Shown here: positions 1 to 8,134 of the stretch, in pieces
How positions within the stretch are numbered: the stretch's first letter is position 1
Layout of the letters: each line of letters opens with the position of its first letter
Virus record (IMG/VR): IMGVR_UViG_3300036862_000053
Span: 1-23,318 of that record
Length of the DNA: 23,318 nt
Strand: one strand, 5' to 3'
Source: a virus
Notes under the pieces: generated by a model
The model's database searches: none
The model's input: the letters and a program-made list of their open reading frames with translations, nothing else
What the model was told of the DNA's origin: nothing
Position numbers and translations under genes: made by a program

Positions 1-753
1 GGCATCCACTGTGGTGACGAGGTAGGAGTAGAAGGCTTGGCCTGCGGTGAGGGTGGTGGTGACGCCGGTGATGTTGGTGTTGGTCGCGGAGGTGCCGAAG
101 GTGATCGGCAGCATGGTCCAGTTGGTAGGGGCGATGAGGGTGAGGACGTAGGGCTGGTAGGACGGATGGCAGAAGATCATCTGGTTGACGTTCTGCGCGA
201 ACTTAAGCTGACGCAGGTCGGCTGAGATGTAAGGGGAGGAGATGGTGTAGACACGCTGGGTGTTGGTCGGGAGAGAGAATGGGTTGTTGGTAATGGCCAC
301 GCCGAAGAGGTCGGTTAGGGAATAGTTGTTGGCGGTGGCGTTTTGTATGATGTAGTATTTGTTCCCGGCGAAGATCCAGTCGTTGTTGAGATAGCCGTGG
401 CCGTTGGAGGTGAAGATGGTTGGGGAGCCGACTGCGGCAGCGGTGATGACTTTGGCGGTCTCGAGGACTGGGGCGCCATCAAAGTAGAACCGGATGTATT
501 GGTCGCCGAACTCCATCATGTAGCCGACGGAGAAGGATGCTTGGAAGGGGATCAGGCGGACAGCGGTGGCGGATTTGTAGCACTGGAGGACGTATTTGGT
601 GCCGGGCCGGGTGGAGGCACCGCCGCGATAGTCGACGAACCAGTTCTCAAGTAGCGCGGCGCCGGACTTGTACTTCTGGAGGTCAACACGGGCGAAGAGC
701 TTCGGGGACCATTCACCGGCATTGAGGGAGGCTTGGATTACAACGTCGCTCAT
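1..753 (-). CDS. Phage tail protein with FCCH-like domain, N-terminal part (partial)
   Basis: The first 251 codons of a gene that runs off the left edge of the window. The N-terminus (about residues 5-50) has the pattern NAGEWSPKLFARVDL, then LENW and STRPGTKYV. This opening is typical of a large podovirus tail protein often annotated as containing a ubiquitin-activating-enzyme E1 FCCH domain. A segment around residues 105-130, with SNGHGYLNNDWI, fits that small beta-barrel fold. A later stretch, QNVNQMIFCHPSYQPYVLT, is another landmark of the family. The start ATG at 753 overlaps the TGA of the upstream tail tubular gene (ATGA), so translation is probably coupled. By context it is a structural tail-tube or nozzle-associated component, although its precise position in the tail is not known to me. 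The family call is from recognition; no alignment was run. Confidence 0.85.
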   Translation of the reverse strand, partial: MSDVVIQASLNAGEWSPKLFARVDLQKYKSGAALLENWFVDYRGGASTRPGTKYVLQCYKSATAVRLIPFQASFSVGYMMEFGDQYIRFYFDGAPVLETAKVITAAAVGSPTIFTSNGHGYLNNDWIFAGNKYYIIQNATANNYSLTDLFGVAITNNPFSLPTNTQRVYTISSPYISADLRQLKFAQNVNQMIFCHPSYQPYVLTLIAPTNWTMLPITFGTSATNTNITGVTTTLTAGQAFYSYLVTTVDA

Positions 754-1838
754 GCAAAGCTAGGCCACAGGCCTCCCCAGTCGAAGCTAGAATAGGGGCC
801 AGAGACCATGCCTTCGGTGTAGGCGATGCCACGGATGCGGATCCAATCCGGGGTCACATCGTTGATGGTGAGGCCCTCGTTGCCATCGGGGGTGCGAGCG
901 AGTTCAATGGCGTCGTTGGTTTGCTTGATGAGATCATTGGCGAAGTTACGATCGCCACGCAGGGCCATTGCGAGTTGGCCAGCAACGAGATTGATGAGGG
1001 CGGATTGGAACAGGGTGTCCCAAACATTGGGATTGGTGACTTGGCGGACATATTGCAGGGTGGCGAATTCTTGGTTGGTGAGAATGACGCGCTGCTCACC
1101 CTTGGGGCCAAAGGTCAGGGTGAAGGTGGCCCCGGTGCCCGAGCCAGTGGTGGAACTCTGTGCTATAGTCCCAGTCTGCGGCGCAAAATAGGACCCTCCC
1201 TGCGGGGTAGCCGAGCCCGCAATCTGATTGACCACAGCGACAGTCCCCACAACTCCGGCGGGGGCAGTGAGGACTGTGAGTTGAACTGGAGCACCGATTG
1301 GTGCACTGGTGGTCGGCCCGAGTGGGAGGGTGATGATGTCGCCAACAGCGTAGCCAGTACCACCAGCCACAACCGCGGCCGCAGTGACGGGGTAGAATTC
1401 ATCGATGTGGACCTTGAAATTGATGGGAGGGCCTCGCCAGAAGGCAGAGGAGCCGCCGGTGACTGCGGTGGTGATGGGGACACCGCCGGAGAAGCCGGTT
1501 TGGTTGGCGGGGATTATGAGTTGGGCGCGGAGACAGTCGACGGGGTATTGGTATTCGTAGGCCCACGGAGGTGCGGGCTGACCCGGTTGCCAGAGGGTGG
1601 TGGCAGCGGAGGTGTTCTCAGGGGTGCCAGGGACTGAGGTGATGTAGGTGAGGTTGGCGGTTTTGAGGGCACAGTTCCACGGGGCCATTCGCAGGAGGTC
1701 ATCACGGGAGTTGGTGTAGATGATGTTGAATTGAATGGCCTCGTTGGAGGTTTGGTTGGCAAGTTCGGCATCAGTCACGGCTGTCCGCGTGCCGATTGTT
1801 TGTAGGGATCGGTTGCAGATGTCCGTGACTGATGTCAT
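750..1838 (-). CDS. Tail tubular protein A (T7 gp11-like) with an inserted domain
   Basis: 362 residues. The N-terminus (MTSVTDICNRSLQTIGTR, then NIIYTNSRDDLLRMAPWNCA) and the C-terminal helices (about 255-345, with LQYVRQVTNP and LINLVAGQLAMAL) match the T7 gp11-type tubular protein A family, which forms the adaptor ring between portal and tail nozzle. T7 gp11 is about 196 residues. The extra length here lies mainly at about residues 150-245, a Gly/Thr-rich beta segment opening with GGTGYAVGDIITL and closing with TGSGTGATFTLTF, which looks like an inserted surface domain. The start ATG directly follows the TAA of the 51-residue gene upstream (TAAATG), and the stop overlaps the next tail gene. 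Residue landmarks are seen directly; the ring-forming role is family knowledge. Confidence 0.85.
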   Translation of the reverse strand: MTSVTDICNRSLQTIGTRTAVTDAELANQTSNEAIQFNIIYTNSRDDLLRMAPWNCALKTANLTYITSVPGTPENTSAATTLWQPGQPAPPWAYEYQYPVDCLRAQLIIPANQTGFSGGVPITTAVTGGSSAFWRGPPINFKVHIDEFYPVTAAAVVAGGTGYAVGDIITLPLGPTTSAPIGAPVQLTVLTAPAGVVGTVAVVNQIAGSATPQGGSYFAPQTGTIAQSSTTGSGTGATFTLTFGPKGEQRVILTNQEFATLQYVRQVTNPNVWDTLFQSALINLVAGQLAMALRGDRNFANDLIKQTNDAIELARTPDGNEGLTINDVTPDWIRIRGIAYTEGMVSGPYSSFDWGGLWPSFA

Positions 1839-1994
1839 TTAGTGTCGTCCTTGGGTTCCACAGGTGCCATGGTTCTGCGAGGGCTGGGCCATCCCGGGGC
1901 CTTCGTGGTATTGGTCCTTGGGGCCCTGTGGTGGGGAGTAGGTGGTGGGTTGTGGGGAGGGTTTGCCGCCGTCGTGGGTTTTGACACCGGACAT
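1839..1994 (-). CDS. Small hypothetical phage protein (51 aa)
   Basis: A 51-residue protein starting MSGVKTHDGGKPSPQP and ending in GTCGTQGRH, rich in Gly, Pro and Gln and with no predicted fold. Its ATG overlaps the TAA of the 96-residue gene upstream (TAATG), and its TAA abuts the ATG of tail tubular protein A. This placement in a continuous coupled chain is the main reason to accept it. A purine-rich AAGGAGA lies just upstream of the start. I recall similarly short Gly/Pro-rich proteins beside tail tubular genes in other podoviruses, but no function is known to me. Confidence 0.75.
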   Translation of the reverse strand: MSGVKTHDGGKPSPQPTTYSPPQGPKDQYHEGPGMAQPSQNHGTCGTQGRH

Positions 1995-2284
1995 TAGACT
2001 CTCCTTGGGACGCTGGGGCCATCGTCAGGCTTCTTGGTGAACTCGGCTGCGGGGACGGCTTTGGGCTTGGTGGCTTCTTCGTCAGCATCGGCCTCGGCTT
2101 TCATCTTGGCCATCGCCTCAGCATCAGCCGCGGCTTCTTCCTCGGCGCGCTCAAGGGCATGCTGTTTGCATTCCTCGTTGATCTCCGTCAGCCGAGTCAT
2201 GGCTTCAGCGACGATGCCACCGAGCTTCGGGCCATGTCCTGCACACTTCTCGATCACACTCAATAGCATGAATGCTTCTTCCAT
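1994..2284 (-). CDS. Hypothetical charged helical protein (96 aa)
   Basis: 96 residues. The first 40 form an amphipathic helical segment (MEEAFMLLSVIEKCAGHGPK and following). Residues 40-75 are a Glu/Ala/Lys-rich stretch likely to form a single alpha-helix or coiled coil, and the C-terminus is Pro/Lys-rich. The start at 2284 has a good Shine-Dalgarno sequence (AGGAG, 7 bases upstream). Its stop overlaps the next ATG (TAATG). It sits among the small proteins that precede the tail genes. I do not recognise a family; a minor virion or assembly role is only an inference from position. Confidence 0.75.
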   Translation of the reverse strand: MEEAFMLLSVIEKCAGHGPKLGGIVAEAMTRLTEINEECKQHALERAEEEAAADAEAMAKMKAEADADEEATKPKAVPAAEFTKKPDDGPSVPRRV

Positions 2285-2293
2285 TGTGTTCTC

Positions 2294-2500
2294 CTATCTG
2301 TGTTTGCCCTGCGAGCCGCGGGGGTGATTGGTTTCTCCGACCATCGGAGCCTTGAGTCCACGGCCCTCGTACATCGGGACCGAGTTGTAGTTCATCTCGT
2401 GAATGCCGCACTCGGCGACATATTCGACGTTGACGGCTTTGGAGACGGGTTCCTGCTTAGTGGACCCCATTCCGCTGGTGGTGGCGCGACCCTGTTTCAT
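2294..2500 (-). CDS. Small hypothetical phage protein (68 aa)
   Basis: 68 residues starting MKQGRATTSGMGSTKQEP and containing MYEGRGLKAPMVG, then a Gly/His/Arg-rich end. No membrane segment, no signal peptide. Its ATG begins immediately after the TAG of the 48-residue gene upstream, so ribosomes can pass directly between them. Short basic proteins with a similar SGMGSTK start occur in podovirus tail regions as far as I recall, always as hypothetical proteins. Function unknown. Confidence 0.75.
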   Translation of the reverse strand: MKQGRATTSGMGSTKQEPVSKAVNVEYVAECGIHEMNYNSVPMYEGRGLKAPMVGETNHPRGSQGKHR

Positions 2501-2647
2501 CTACTTTCCCTTTCCTTTGCCTTTGGCCTGATCGGCCTTGTTGAACTCCTTTGCCACCTTCTGGGGGATCCCCATCTTCTTGGCGAACTGGGGATTGTGT
2601 GCAGCGGCGGCCATGGTGCGAGCTTGCTTAGCGGACTTGCTGGGCAT
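2501..2647 (-). CDS. Short basic phage protein, SKSAKQARTM type (48 aa)
   Basis: 48 residues: MPSKSAKQARTMAAAAHNPQ at the start, FAKKMGIPQKVAKEF in the middle, and a C-terminal tail of alternating Lys and Gly. A GGAGG lies just ahead of the ATG, two bases after the upstream stop, and the TAG is followed directly by the next ATG. The pattern 'SKS-x-Q-R-M-AAAHNP-FAKK-GIP-VAKEF' recurs in many unrelated tailed phages as a tiny protein of unknown function. The strong basic charge suggests nucleic acid or protein binding, which is inference. Confidence 0.8.
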   Translation of the reverse strand: MPSKSAKQARTMAAAAHNPQFAKKMGIPQKVAKEFNKADQAKGKGKGK

Positions 2648-2649
2648 TG

Positions 2650-3015
2650 CTAACCTCCATTGGGTTTCGATAGCTGACGGGTGTGGTCGTAACGATTGCC
2701 GGGCCGTTCAGCCATATCCCGGCGGACCTGTTCGAAGACCCCACCATCGCAATGGAGGTCATCGAGGATGTGACGGAAGCGATCGGCACAGCGTTCCATT
2801 TCTCGTTCGATGTGGCTGGGACATGGAATACCAAGGGAGACGTATTCGCCCTTGATGTGAACTACGTCATGGAAGTAGTTGGCAAAGCGACGCATCTTCT
2901 CAGGGACTTCGCTTTCGGCATCCCGAACGGCGCAGATCAACTCAGTCGATTGCTGCCGAATGAGTTTTAGCTCGTCCGCGATGCGCTTGAGGAGGTTGTT
3001 GGTTTCATCATTCAT
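2650..3015 (-). CDS. Hypothetical protein with N-terminal coiled coil (121 aa)
   Basis: 121 residues. The N-terminal 35 residues (MNDETNNLLKRIADELKLIR and following) have heptad-like hydrophobic spacing and probably form a coiled coil. The middle, around residues 40-100, is helical with three Cys and several His. The start overlaps the stop of the tailspike-like gene upstream (ATGA). No signal peptide or membrane span. Sitting directly after the spike, it could be an assembly partner, but I do not recognise a family and sequence alone gives no function. Confidence 0.7.
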   Translation of the reverse strand: MNDETNNLLKRIADELKLIRQQSTELICAVRDAESEVPEKMRRFANYFHDVVHIKGEYVSLGIPCPSHIEREMERCADRFRHILDDLHCDGGVFEQVRRDMAERPGNRYDHTRQLSKPNGG

Positions 3016-4856
3016 GGTTGCACAAACGATGGGTTAAATCGGGCGAAGTTGGTAATGGGGGTGCTGGTGCTGGCGCCGCTGGGTTGGCCATTGTTGATGA
3101 GGTGGGTGTAACCTGAACCGGCCCAGATCATCCCCATGGTGGTGTTGCCGATGATGTTCTCAGAGCCGAGGGTGACGACACCGTCGCAGGTGCCGCCACT
3201 AGCACAGCCTTGGGAGTTGATGTTCAAGAGGAAGGTCTGGAGGTTGTTGCCATCATTGGGGATGTTTACGAAGATGCAGAACTGGTTGATGTTCTCGCAG
3301 TGGACATTTTGCACATTGGCAGCACCGCCGAGGAGTTGCAGTCCGCCTTGGCCCTGCGGGGTGAGGCTACTGGGGCCGCCGAGGACGAGGTCCCTAAGGG
3401 AGATAATGGAGGAGCCAAAATTCATGCCGCTGGCGGTGGTGTTGCCGATCTTGACCATGACATTGTTGGGGCTGCCTTGATTGATGCTGACCTTTTCAGC
3501 CCCAACATAGGAAGAGCCGCCATAACCCTTTTCGAAGTCAAAGCCTCCACGCTGACCGGAATAGATATAGATCCTGTACAACCCACCGAAGTCTTGAAGG
3601 TTGTTGGAGTAGATCATGAAGGAGTTGGAGGCGACTGGGACGGATCGGCTGGCGTGGAATGAGAGATCTCGATAAGAGGAGCCAAGACAGGCAAAGCCCC
3701 AAACGGGATCACAGATTGTAAAGGCTTGAAGGGATCCGTTGTATGCATCACAGAGATGGAACATGGATGATCCAGGCTCAGAGGCACCGGAGATGGTGAC
3801 GCCTTCGCCTGAGACCAGTGGGGAGGAGCCGCAGACCATGTAGGAGCCGGAGGGGACCTCTAGCTTCCCACCCCAATAGCCGCCGGAGTCGAACGACAGG
3901 GAGGATCGAAGGCTGGCGACGTAGTTGAATGCCCCACGCACACAGGTATCGTTGTTGGTCGCCGAAGCATCAGTGCCGTTGTAATCGCCGATGCAGCCGA
4001 ATTGTTTGATGTTCGGCCAGTTGTCGGCCATGTATTGGAAGTGGTTTCCGGCGCTGTCGGTGAAGCTGGCTTGTGGAGTGGAGACCGCGGTTACGGTGAT
4101 GGTGGGTTGGACTGAGCAGCCAGTGAAGGCGCCACCTGCGGTGAGGACATCACCAACGCTATAGCCATTGCCGGGGGTGTTGGTGATGTTGACCGCGGTC
4201 AGGACGTTGCCGGAGACCGTGGCGGTGCCCACGGCGATGTTGGGGTTGCCAGATTTGTTCCAGATGATCGCGGTGGTGCTGATGGAGCCGCTTGGGGCGC
4301 CATAGGTGCCATTGGTGCAGCCAGTGCCGCCTTGAATGGAAAAGGTGGTGATGTAGGAATCGAGGAAGGCGGCTGAGCCGACGTTGCGGAAGATGGCACC
4401 ACCACCTACGTTGTTGCCATAGTCGAGGGTTTTGACGTAGGTGAAGCCGGTGAGATTGAGAGCCGCCGCGGCGGTGCGTGTGGGGAAGACAATGGTGGTG
4501 CCACTGCCACCGGCGCTGACACAGGTGAAGCCAGTGCCAGAGGTCCATTGAAGGCTTTGACCGGCGGCCGAGCATGAAGGGACCGAGAGGCTGGTTTCGG
4601 TGGTACCATTCACTGAGCCGATGACGGTGTTGGCGGAGAAGGGGATGCCACCGAGGGCACCGCCGTTGTTGTATTGGACTTGGCCATTGGAGCCACCGGC
4701 GGCGCCGAGGAAGGCCGAGGGGTTGGTTGGACGAGGGATGTTGCTGGAGCCGGTGATGTTGCCACAGACAGTGTTGTTGGCGAAGACGCCATTGCATTGA
4801 GCGGACGCAGCCGCAGGGGCCAACAGCAGAGCGAGCGCGAGAAGGAAACGTTTCAT
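3012..4856 (-). CDS. Tailspike-like protein, pectate-lyase-type beta-helix, with signal peptide
   Basis: 614 residues from the ATG at 4856, which overlaps the stop of the upstream gene (ATGA). The frame stays open far upstream, but that extension overlaps other coding genes and looks non-coding. Residues 1-19 are a clear Sec signal peptide (MKR, long Leu/Ala core, ASA before Gln20). Residues 21-120 are Gly/Asn/Thr-rich with paired cysteines. About 225-255 holds a GYSVGDVLT motif like that in tail tubular protein A. From about 283 (NIKQFGCIGDYNGTDASAT, then KLEVPSGSYMVCG and VTISGASEPGSSMF) it follows the pectate-lyase-superfamily N-cap seen in phage tailspikes that cleave polysaccharide. Sixteen cysteines, an even number, fit disulfide formation in the periplasm. 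Enzyme activity is inferred; catalytic residues are not identifiable by eye. Confidence 0.8.
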   Translation of the reverse strand: MKRFLLALALLLAPAAASAQCNGVFANNTVCGNITGSSNIPRPTNPSAFLGAAGGSNGQVQYNNGGALGGIPFSANTVIGSVNGTTETSLSVPSCSAAGQSLQWTSGTGFTCVSAGGSGTTIVFPTRTAAAALNLTGFTYVKTLDYGNNVGGGAIFRNVGSAAFLDSYITTFSIQGGTGCTNGTYGAPSGSISTTAIIWNKSGNPNIAVGTATVSGNVLTAVNITNTPGNGYSVGDVLTAGGAFTGCSVQPTITVTAVSTPQASFTDSAGNHFQYMADNWPNIKQFGCIGDYNGTDASATNNDTCVRGAFNYVASLRSSLSFDSGGYWGGKLEVPSGSYMVCGSSPLVSGEGVTISGASEPGSSMFHLCDAYNGSLQAFTICDPVWGFACLGSSYRDLSFHASRSVPVASNSFMIYSNNLQDFGGLYRIYIYSGQRGGFDFEKGYGGSSYVGAEKVSINQGSPNNVMVKIGNTTASGMNFGSSIISLRDLVLGGPSSLTPQGQGGLQLLGGAANVQNVHCENINQFCIFVNIPNDGNNLQTFLLNINSQGCASGGTCDGVVTLGSENIIGNTTMGMIWAGSGYTHLINNGQPSGASTSTPITNFARFNPSFVQP

Positions 4857-5278
4857 TGCAGGAGTGTCCATCCACCGGTTTCGAGGATTGGTTTGAGGAT
4901 GATTGAGCCGAAGGAAGAAGCGAGTTGGACCGAGGCGAGACTGGAGATTAGCTCGCTGCCAAAGGGGACGATGTTGTAGGTGTTGAGGCTGGCAAAGCCA
5001 CCGATGTCGACGATGGTCACGGGGTTGAGGATCCACTGACCGGGGATCGCTTGAGGGCCAGCGATGGACGCGCGCGAGGATGGAAGGTTGATGGTCACAT
5101 TGGCATTGGCATTGATGGTGATAAGGGTGGTGCCCCGTTGGATGGTGTAGGTGCCGGTAGAGATGATCGGGAGCACCGCCGCCTGAGGCACATACTGCCA
5201 CCCAACACTGGGGCCCAAATAGACCCGTTCCAGTTGGCGGAAGGTCCCGCCCTGATCCAGATCCAGTTGGCTGCTCAT
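4853..5278 (-). CDS. Predicted small fibre or baseplate-like beta protein (141 aa)
   Basis: 141 residues, no signal peptide and no cysteine, in contrast to its neighbours. It starts MSSQLDLDQGGTFRQLERVY and continues with alternating hydrophobic and polar residues suggesting beta-strands (TYTIQRGTTLITINANANV, then NPVTIVDIGGF), ending in ILETGGWTLLQ. The start overlaps the stop of the 64-residue gene (ATGA) and its own stop overlaps the tailspike start. Position between small tail genes and the spike suggests an adaptor or minor fibre protein. I do not recognise a named family. Confidence 0.7.
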   Translation of the reverse strand: MSSQLDLDQGGTFRQLERVYLGPSVGWQYVPQAAVLPIISTGTYTIQRGTTLITINANANVTINLPSSRASIAGPQAIPGQWILNPVTIVDIGGFASLNTYNIVPFGSELISSLASVQLASSFGSIILKPILETGGWTLLQ

Positions 5279-5469
5279 AGAGTCCCTCGCTTGTATTCGC
5301 CCGAGGGGGCATGGAGCTTGAATCGCTTGTCCATCTCGGTCTTTGTTGCGGCGTCCTGTGGGACCTGCCAGACGTTGAGGTCTTTGGTGGCGACGGTGAC
5401 GATGGTGCCTTCAGGGACATAGCGACGGTCGCTGTCGAAGTGCGCGGCGAGGAGTTTGACAATGGGCAT
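5275..5469 (-). CDS. Small hypothetical protein (64 aa)
   Basis: 64 residues beginning MPIVKLLAAHFDSDRRYVPE and ending in Lys/Arg-rich GEYKRGTL. Its ATG overlaps the TAA of the 185-residue gene (TAATG) and its TGA overlaps the following ATG. The segment VPEGTIVTVATKDLNVWQV looks like a short beta-barrel or SH3-like strand pair. No membrane segment. Unrecognised; it is supported mainly by exact operon coupling on both sides. Confidence 0.7.
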   Translation of the reverse strand: MPIVKLLAAHFDSDRRYVPEGTIVTVATKDLNVWQVPQDAATKTEMDKRFKLHAPSGEYKRGTL

Positions 5470-6026
5470 TAGGCCCTCCGAACGCTAGAAGTGGGACCGG
5501 CGGGCTTGTTCTCGATCAGGGCCTTGAGCGCGGCCAGTTCGGCCTTCAGCGATTCCAGTTCGCTGGCGGGGACTGAGGCATTGGCCTGCGGTAGGGAGGC
5601 ACCAATTTGCTTGGCGAATCCTTCCATCATCTTCTCCATGAACTGCTGCTCGGCTGAGGTCATGCCGCCGTTGGTGGGCAGGGTGTCGATGGGGTGTTCC
5701 CATTTGTGGCGCAGGGATGCAGTAAGGGCTTCGGCCGCTTCGTTCAGGGGCTCCATCTCAGGGGTGGGCTCGCCGACGAAGATGTAGTCGTTGCGTTCAT
5801 TGCGGGCGCCGTCGACCGCAAGGGCCACAATGATCTCACCGGGGTAGTTGTAGTCGGCCGGGTCGTTGGGATCGAGGAGCATGGGGACGGGGTAGAGCTT
5901 GCGGACGGATCGGCCGTTGGCACGATTGGTTTCCTTGTGCTCCCATTCGACCACGGTGCCGTCGGGGAGGGCAGGGACTTTGAGATAGTGGCCGGTGATT
6001 AGACGCCAGCGAGGGGCTTCAGTCAT
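5469..6026 (-). CDS. Hypothetical protein with C-terminal coiled coil (185 aa)
   Basis: 185 residues from the ATG at 6026, chosen because an AGGAG lies 8 bases upstream; a longer frame reaches 6056 without a better start. Residues 1-80 form a beta-rich domain (RWRLITGHYLKVPALPDGTV, VVEWEHKE, KLYPVPMLLDPNDPADY). Residues 145-180 are a Leu/Ala/Glu-rich coiled coil (SELESLKAELAALKALIE). No signal peptide and no cysteine. It lies between a signal-peptide fibre and small tail genes. A trimerising minor structural or chaperone role is conceivable, but no family is recognised. Confidence 0.7.
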   Translation of the reverse strand: MTEAPRWRLITGHYLKVPALPDGTVVEWEHKETNRANGRSVRKLYPVPMLLDPNDPADYNYPGEIIVALAVDGARNERNDYIFVGEPTPEMEPLNEAAEALTASLRHKWEHPIDTLPTNGGMTSAEQQFMEKMMEGFAKQIGASLPQANASVPASELESLKAELAALKALIENKPAGPTSSVRRA

Positions 6027-6036
6027 AGTAGTCTCC

Positions 6037-7743
6037 TTACATTCGTAGGGTTGCACTTAGGTTGTTCTGGTTGTTGTTGTCGAAGGTGACAGTGGTGGTG
6101 CCATCGGCTGCCTCATTGGCGGAGATGATGTTGAGGCCGAGAGCAGGGGTGAAGCTGGCAGTATGGGCAGCGCCGAAGACAGTGATGGCGGCGGTCGCGG
6201 CGAAGGCGAAGGTACGGCCAGCGGAGAAGACAGTGGTGGTGTTGAAGCCGACGCCGAAGAGACCAGCAGAGCCAGCGGTGGCGGTGGTGTTGATTTGGCC
6301 TATCATGGTAGTGGAGAGGCCATCCTCGACTAAGCCAGAGACGAAGCTGATTTGGTTGCCAGCGGAGGCCCGGGCTTGGCGAATGGTGGCACTGCTGTAT
6401 TGGTAGCCAGAGCCACTATCGGTGACGATGGTGGAGACGTTGACGCGGTTGTAACGATTCCAAACGCCAAAGGACGCAGCCGATCCCCCTGAGGCACTAC
6501 CACCATAGATCCAATCGAAGGTCGCGGTGCCGTTGGAGCAGGCAGTACCAACATAGGTGCCTCGAGAGGCGGCGGGGCCATTGGTGATTGAGGCATTGTT
6601 GAGGTCGATGCCATTGACACGGGTAAGGGCGGTGCCAGCCGATCGGGCGGCGGTGCTGGTCCACGCAGGGCCACGGGTGAGGGTTGGGGTTCCAGAGTTG
6701 GACCAAACAAAGTAGTCGTAGCAGGAGTTGTTGGCGACGGCCGCAGGGCCAGCGTTGCCAGTGGCGGAGTTGGCGTTGATATTGGAGAGTTCGGTGATGG
6801 CAGTGGGGGTGAAGTTGGTGCCGTCGTAGATTGGGATTAGGTTGCCGACGTAGAGGGCGTAGAAGACGGTGCCTGCGGCCGAGACGGTGGAGGTGAGCAC
6901 GGGGGTCGCGGTGGTTAGGGTCAGGCGGCCTTGTGGGGTGATGGTGGTATTGAGCCGGGCGTTGGGGAGGATGCCTGAGGTGAGATTGGCGGCACTGCCC
7001 GCAGTGAATGTGTTTGCGGTGCAAGCGGTGCAGGTGCCTGTGAGGTTAGTGATTACGCCAGACACCGGAGTGCCCAGGGCCGGGCCGACGAATACAGGAG
7101 AGGAAAGAGTTGGAGCTATGTTGAAGACAAGGAGATTACTCCCGGTCTTGTCGGTCATGGCACTTAGGAGATTGGCACTGGATGGGGTGGCGGCCCAAGT
7201 GGCAACGCCGGTACCGAGGCCAGTGATGGAGCCAATCGCTGGGGTGATGGTGATGGCGGTTAGGGTTGTGACCCGACCCTTGGTGTCGATGGTTACGGCC
7301 GGGGCTTGAGTGGCGGAGCCAATGGGACCAGCCCCGAGGCCGATGGCTGTGAGGGTGGGGTTAGGATAGGTGCCGGTGAGATCGCCGCCTGCGGGGCCAG
7401 ATGGCACAGCCGAGGGCACTGCCCCGTTGACGAATAGGCCTTCGGCGTTGATGGTGCCAGCGCCCTGTGCACCGCCAGTGGCATTACCGACTACGTGGCC
7501 TGTGGGGGAGAAGGTGAAGAGCTTTGTGGCTGCACTGGTGCTGCCTTGGAGGAAGCGAAAGGACTCGACGACGGAGCCAGCGGTGTTGTAGAGGGAGACA
7601 TCATTGCGGCCGGTGGCATTGAGGGCAGCGCCAAAGATGGCGGAACTGCCTTGACGCATCTGCACGTCGTTGATGTTTGGCTGCTGCGCGTATGCGGGCG
7701 TGAGGGCGAGTGCAAGCGCAAGAGCGAGCTTAGAATATCGCAT
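6037..7743 (-). CDS. Tail-fibre-like protein with signal peptide
   Basis: 568 residues, low-complexity in Gly, Ala, Thr, Ser and Asn. Residues 1-19 are a Sec signal peptide (MRYSK, Leu/Ala core, AYA before Gln20). Residues 119-130 contain GGDLTGTYPNPT, a motif repeated in phage collar and tail-fibre proteins. A following stretch (about 190-230, with NLLSAMTDKTGSNLLVFN and PALGTP) is also typical of fibres. The remaining 300 residues look like beta-rich receptor-binding or carbohydrate-recognition domains. Four cysteines, an even number. The start overlaps the end of the preceding gene by 14 bases. Fibre identity is from motif recognition. The signal peptide is odd for a virion fibre, which normally assembles in the cytoplasm. 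Confidence 0.8.
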   Translation of the reverse strand: MRYSKLALALALALTPAYAQQPNINDVQMRQGSSAIFGAALNATGRNDVSLYNTAGSVVESFRFLQGSTSAATKLFTFSPTGHVVGNATGGAQGAGTINAEGLFVNGAVPSAVPSGPAGGDLTGTYPNPTLTAIGLGAGPIGSATQAPAVTIDTKGRVTTLTAITITPAIGSITGLGTGVATWAATPSSANLLSAMTDKTGSNLLVFNIAPTLSSPVFVGPALGTPVSGVITNLTGTCTACTANTFTAGSAANLTSGILPNARLNTTITPQGRLTLTTATPVLTSTVSAAGTVFYALYVGNLIPIYDGTNFTPTAITELSNINANSATGNAGPAAVANNSCYDYFVWSNSGTPTLTRGPAWTSTAARSAGTALTRVNGIDLNNASITNGPAASRGTYVGTACSNGTATFDWIYGGSASGGSAASFGVWNRYNRVNVSTIVTDSGSGYQYSSATIRQARASAGNQISFVSGLVEDGLSTTMIGQINTTATAGSAGLFGVGFNTTTVFSAGRTFAFAATAAITVFGAAHTASFTPALGLNIISANEAADGTTTVTFDNNNQNNLSATLRM

Positions 7744-8134
7744 AGCCCAAGCTCCCAGGGGCGTTGGCAGTGGAGATGGTTACGCAGAGATCGGCGGACT
7801 GAGGGACCACAAGGACTGCTCCGTAGCCATTACCGAGGCTGAGGGTTTGACCAGCGGCGAAGGTCATTGCGCCTGTGAGGTTTGTGGTGCCGGTGGCACA
7901 ATTGGTGCCGGTGCCAGCTGAGAAGGTCACAACGGATGTGGCAACCGGGATCATGTTCAGGGCAGTGACGTAGATGGATTTGCCCGCGATGCCGTTGATG
8001 ATGCGGAGGGCCGTGGTGGTCGTGGCAGCGATTGGGGTAGTGCCCATGGTGGCAGGGGTGAAGACTGACTGCTGTGCCGAGGCAGCGGTGAGGATGCCTG
8101 TGGTCAGCAACAATGCTAGAAGGAAGTGTTTCAT
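7730..8134 (-). CDS. Small exported protein, beta-rich (134 aa)
   Basis: 134 residues. Residues 1-20 are a Sec signal peptide (MKHFLLALLLTTGILTAASA, cleaved before QQ). The mature part is beta-rich, with a motif like SIYVTALNMIPVATSVVTFS, then a Cys at GTNC and a second Cys at ADLC that could form one disulfide. No membrane anchor after cleavage. Its ATG overlaps the TGA of a small frame upstream (ATGA) and its end overlaps the fibre start by 14 bases. Its size and fold style suggest a small periplasmic or cell-surface beta-sandwich. Similar proteins appear in phage regions of soil alphaproteobacteria as I recall, without a defined function. Confidence 0.75.
   Translation of the reverse strand: MKHFLLALLLTTGILTAASAQQSVFTPATMGTTPIAATTTTALRIINGIAGKSIYVTALNMIPVATSVVTFSAGTGTNCATGTTNLTGAMTFAAGQTLSLGNGYGAVLVVPQSADLCVTISTANAPGSLGYAIF

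Noticed and set aside
4159-4875. 238-codon minus-strand frame rich in Trp, His and Gln
   Set aside because: It is an out-of-frame shadow of the tailspike gene, produced by the strong codon bias; composition is not protein-like.
4857-5462. N-terminal extension of the tailspike frame up to 5462
   Set aside because: It overlaps two coupled genes in another frame, is His/Pro/Gln-rich text without a signal, and the ATG at 4856 gives a clean signal peptide and an ATGA junction.
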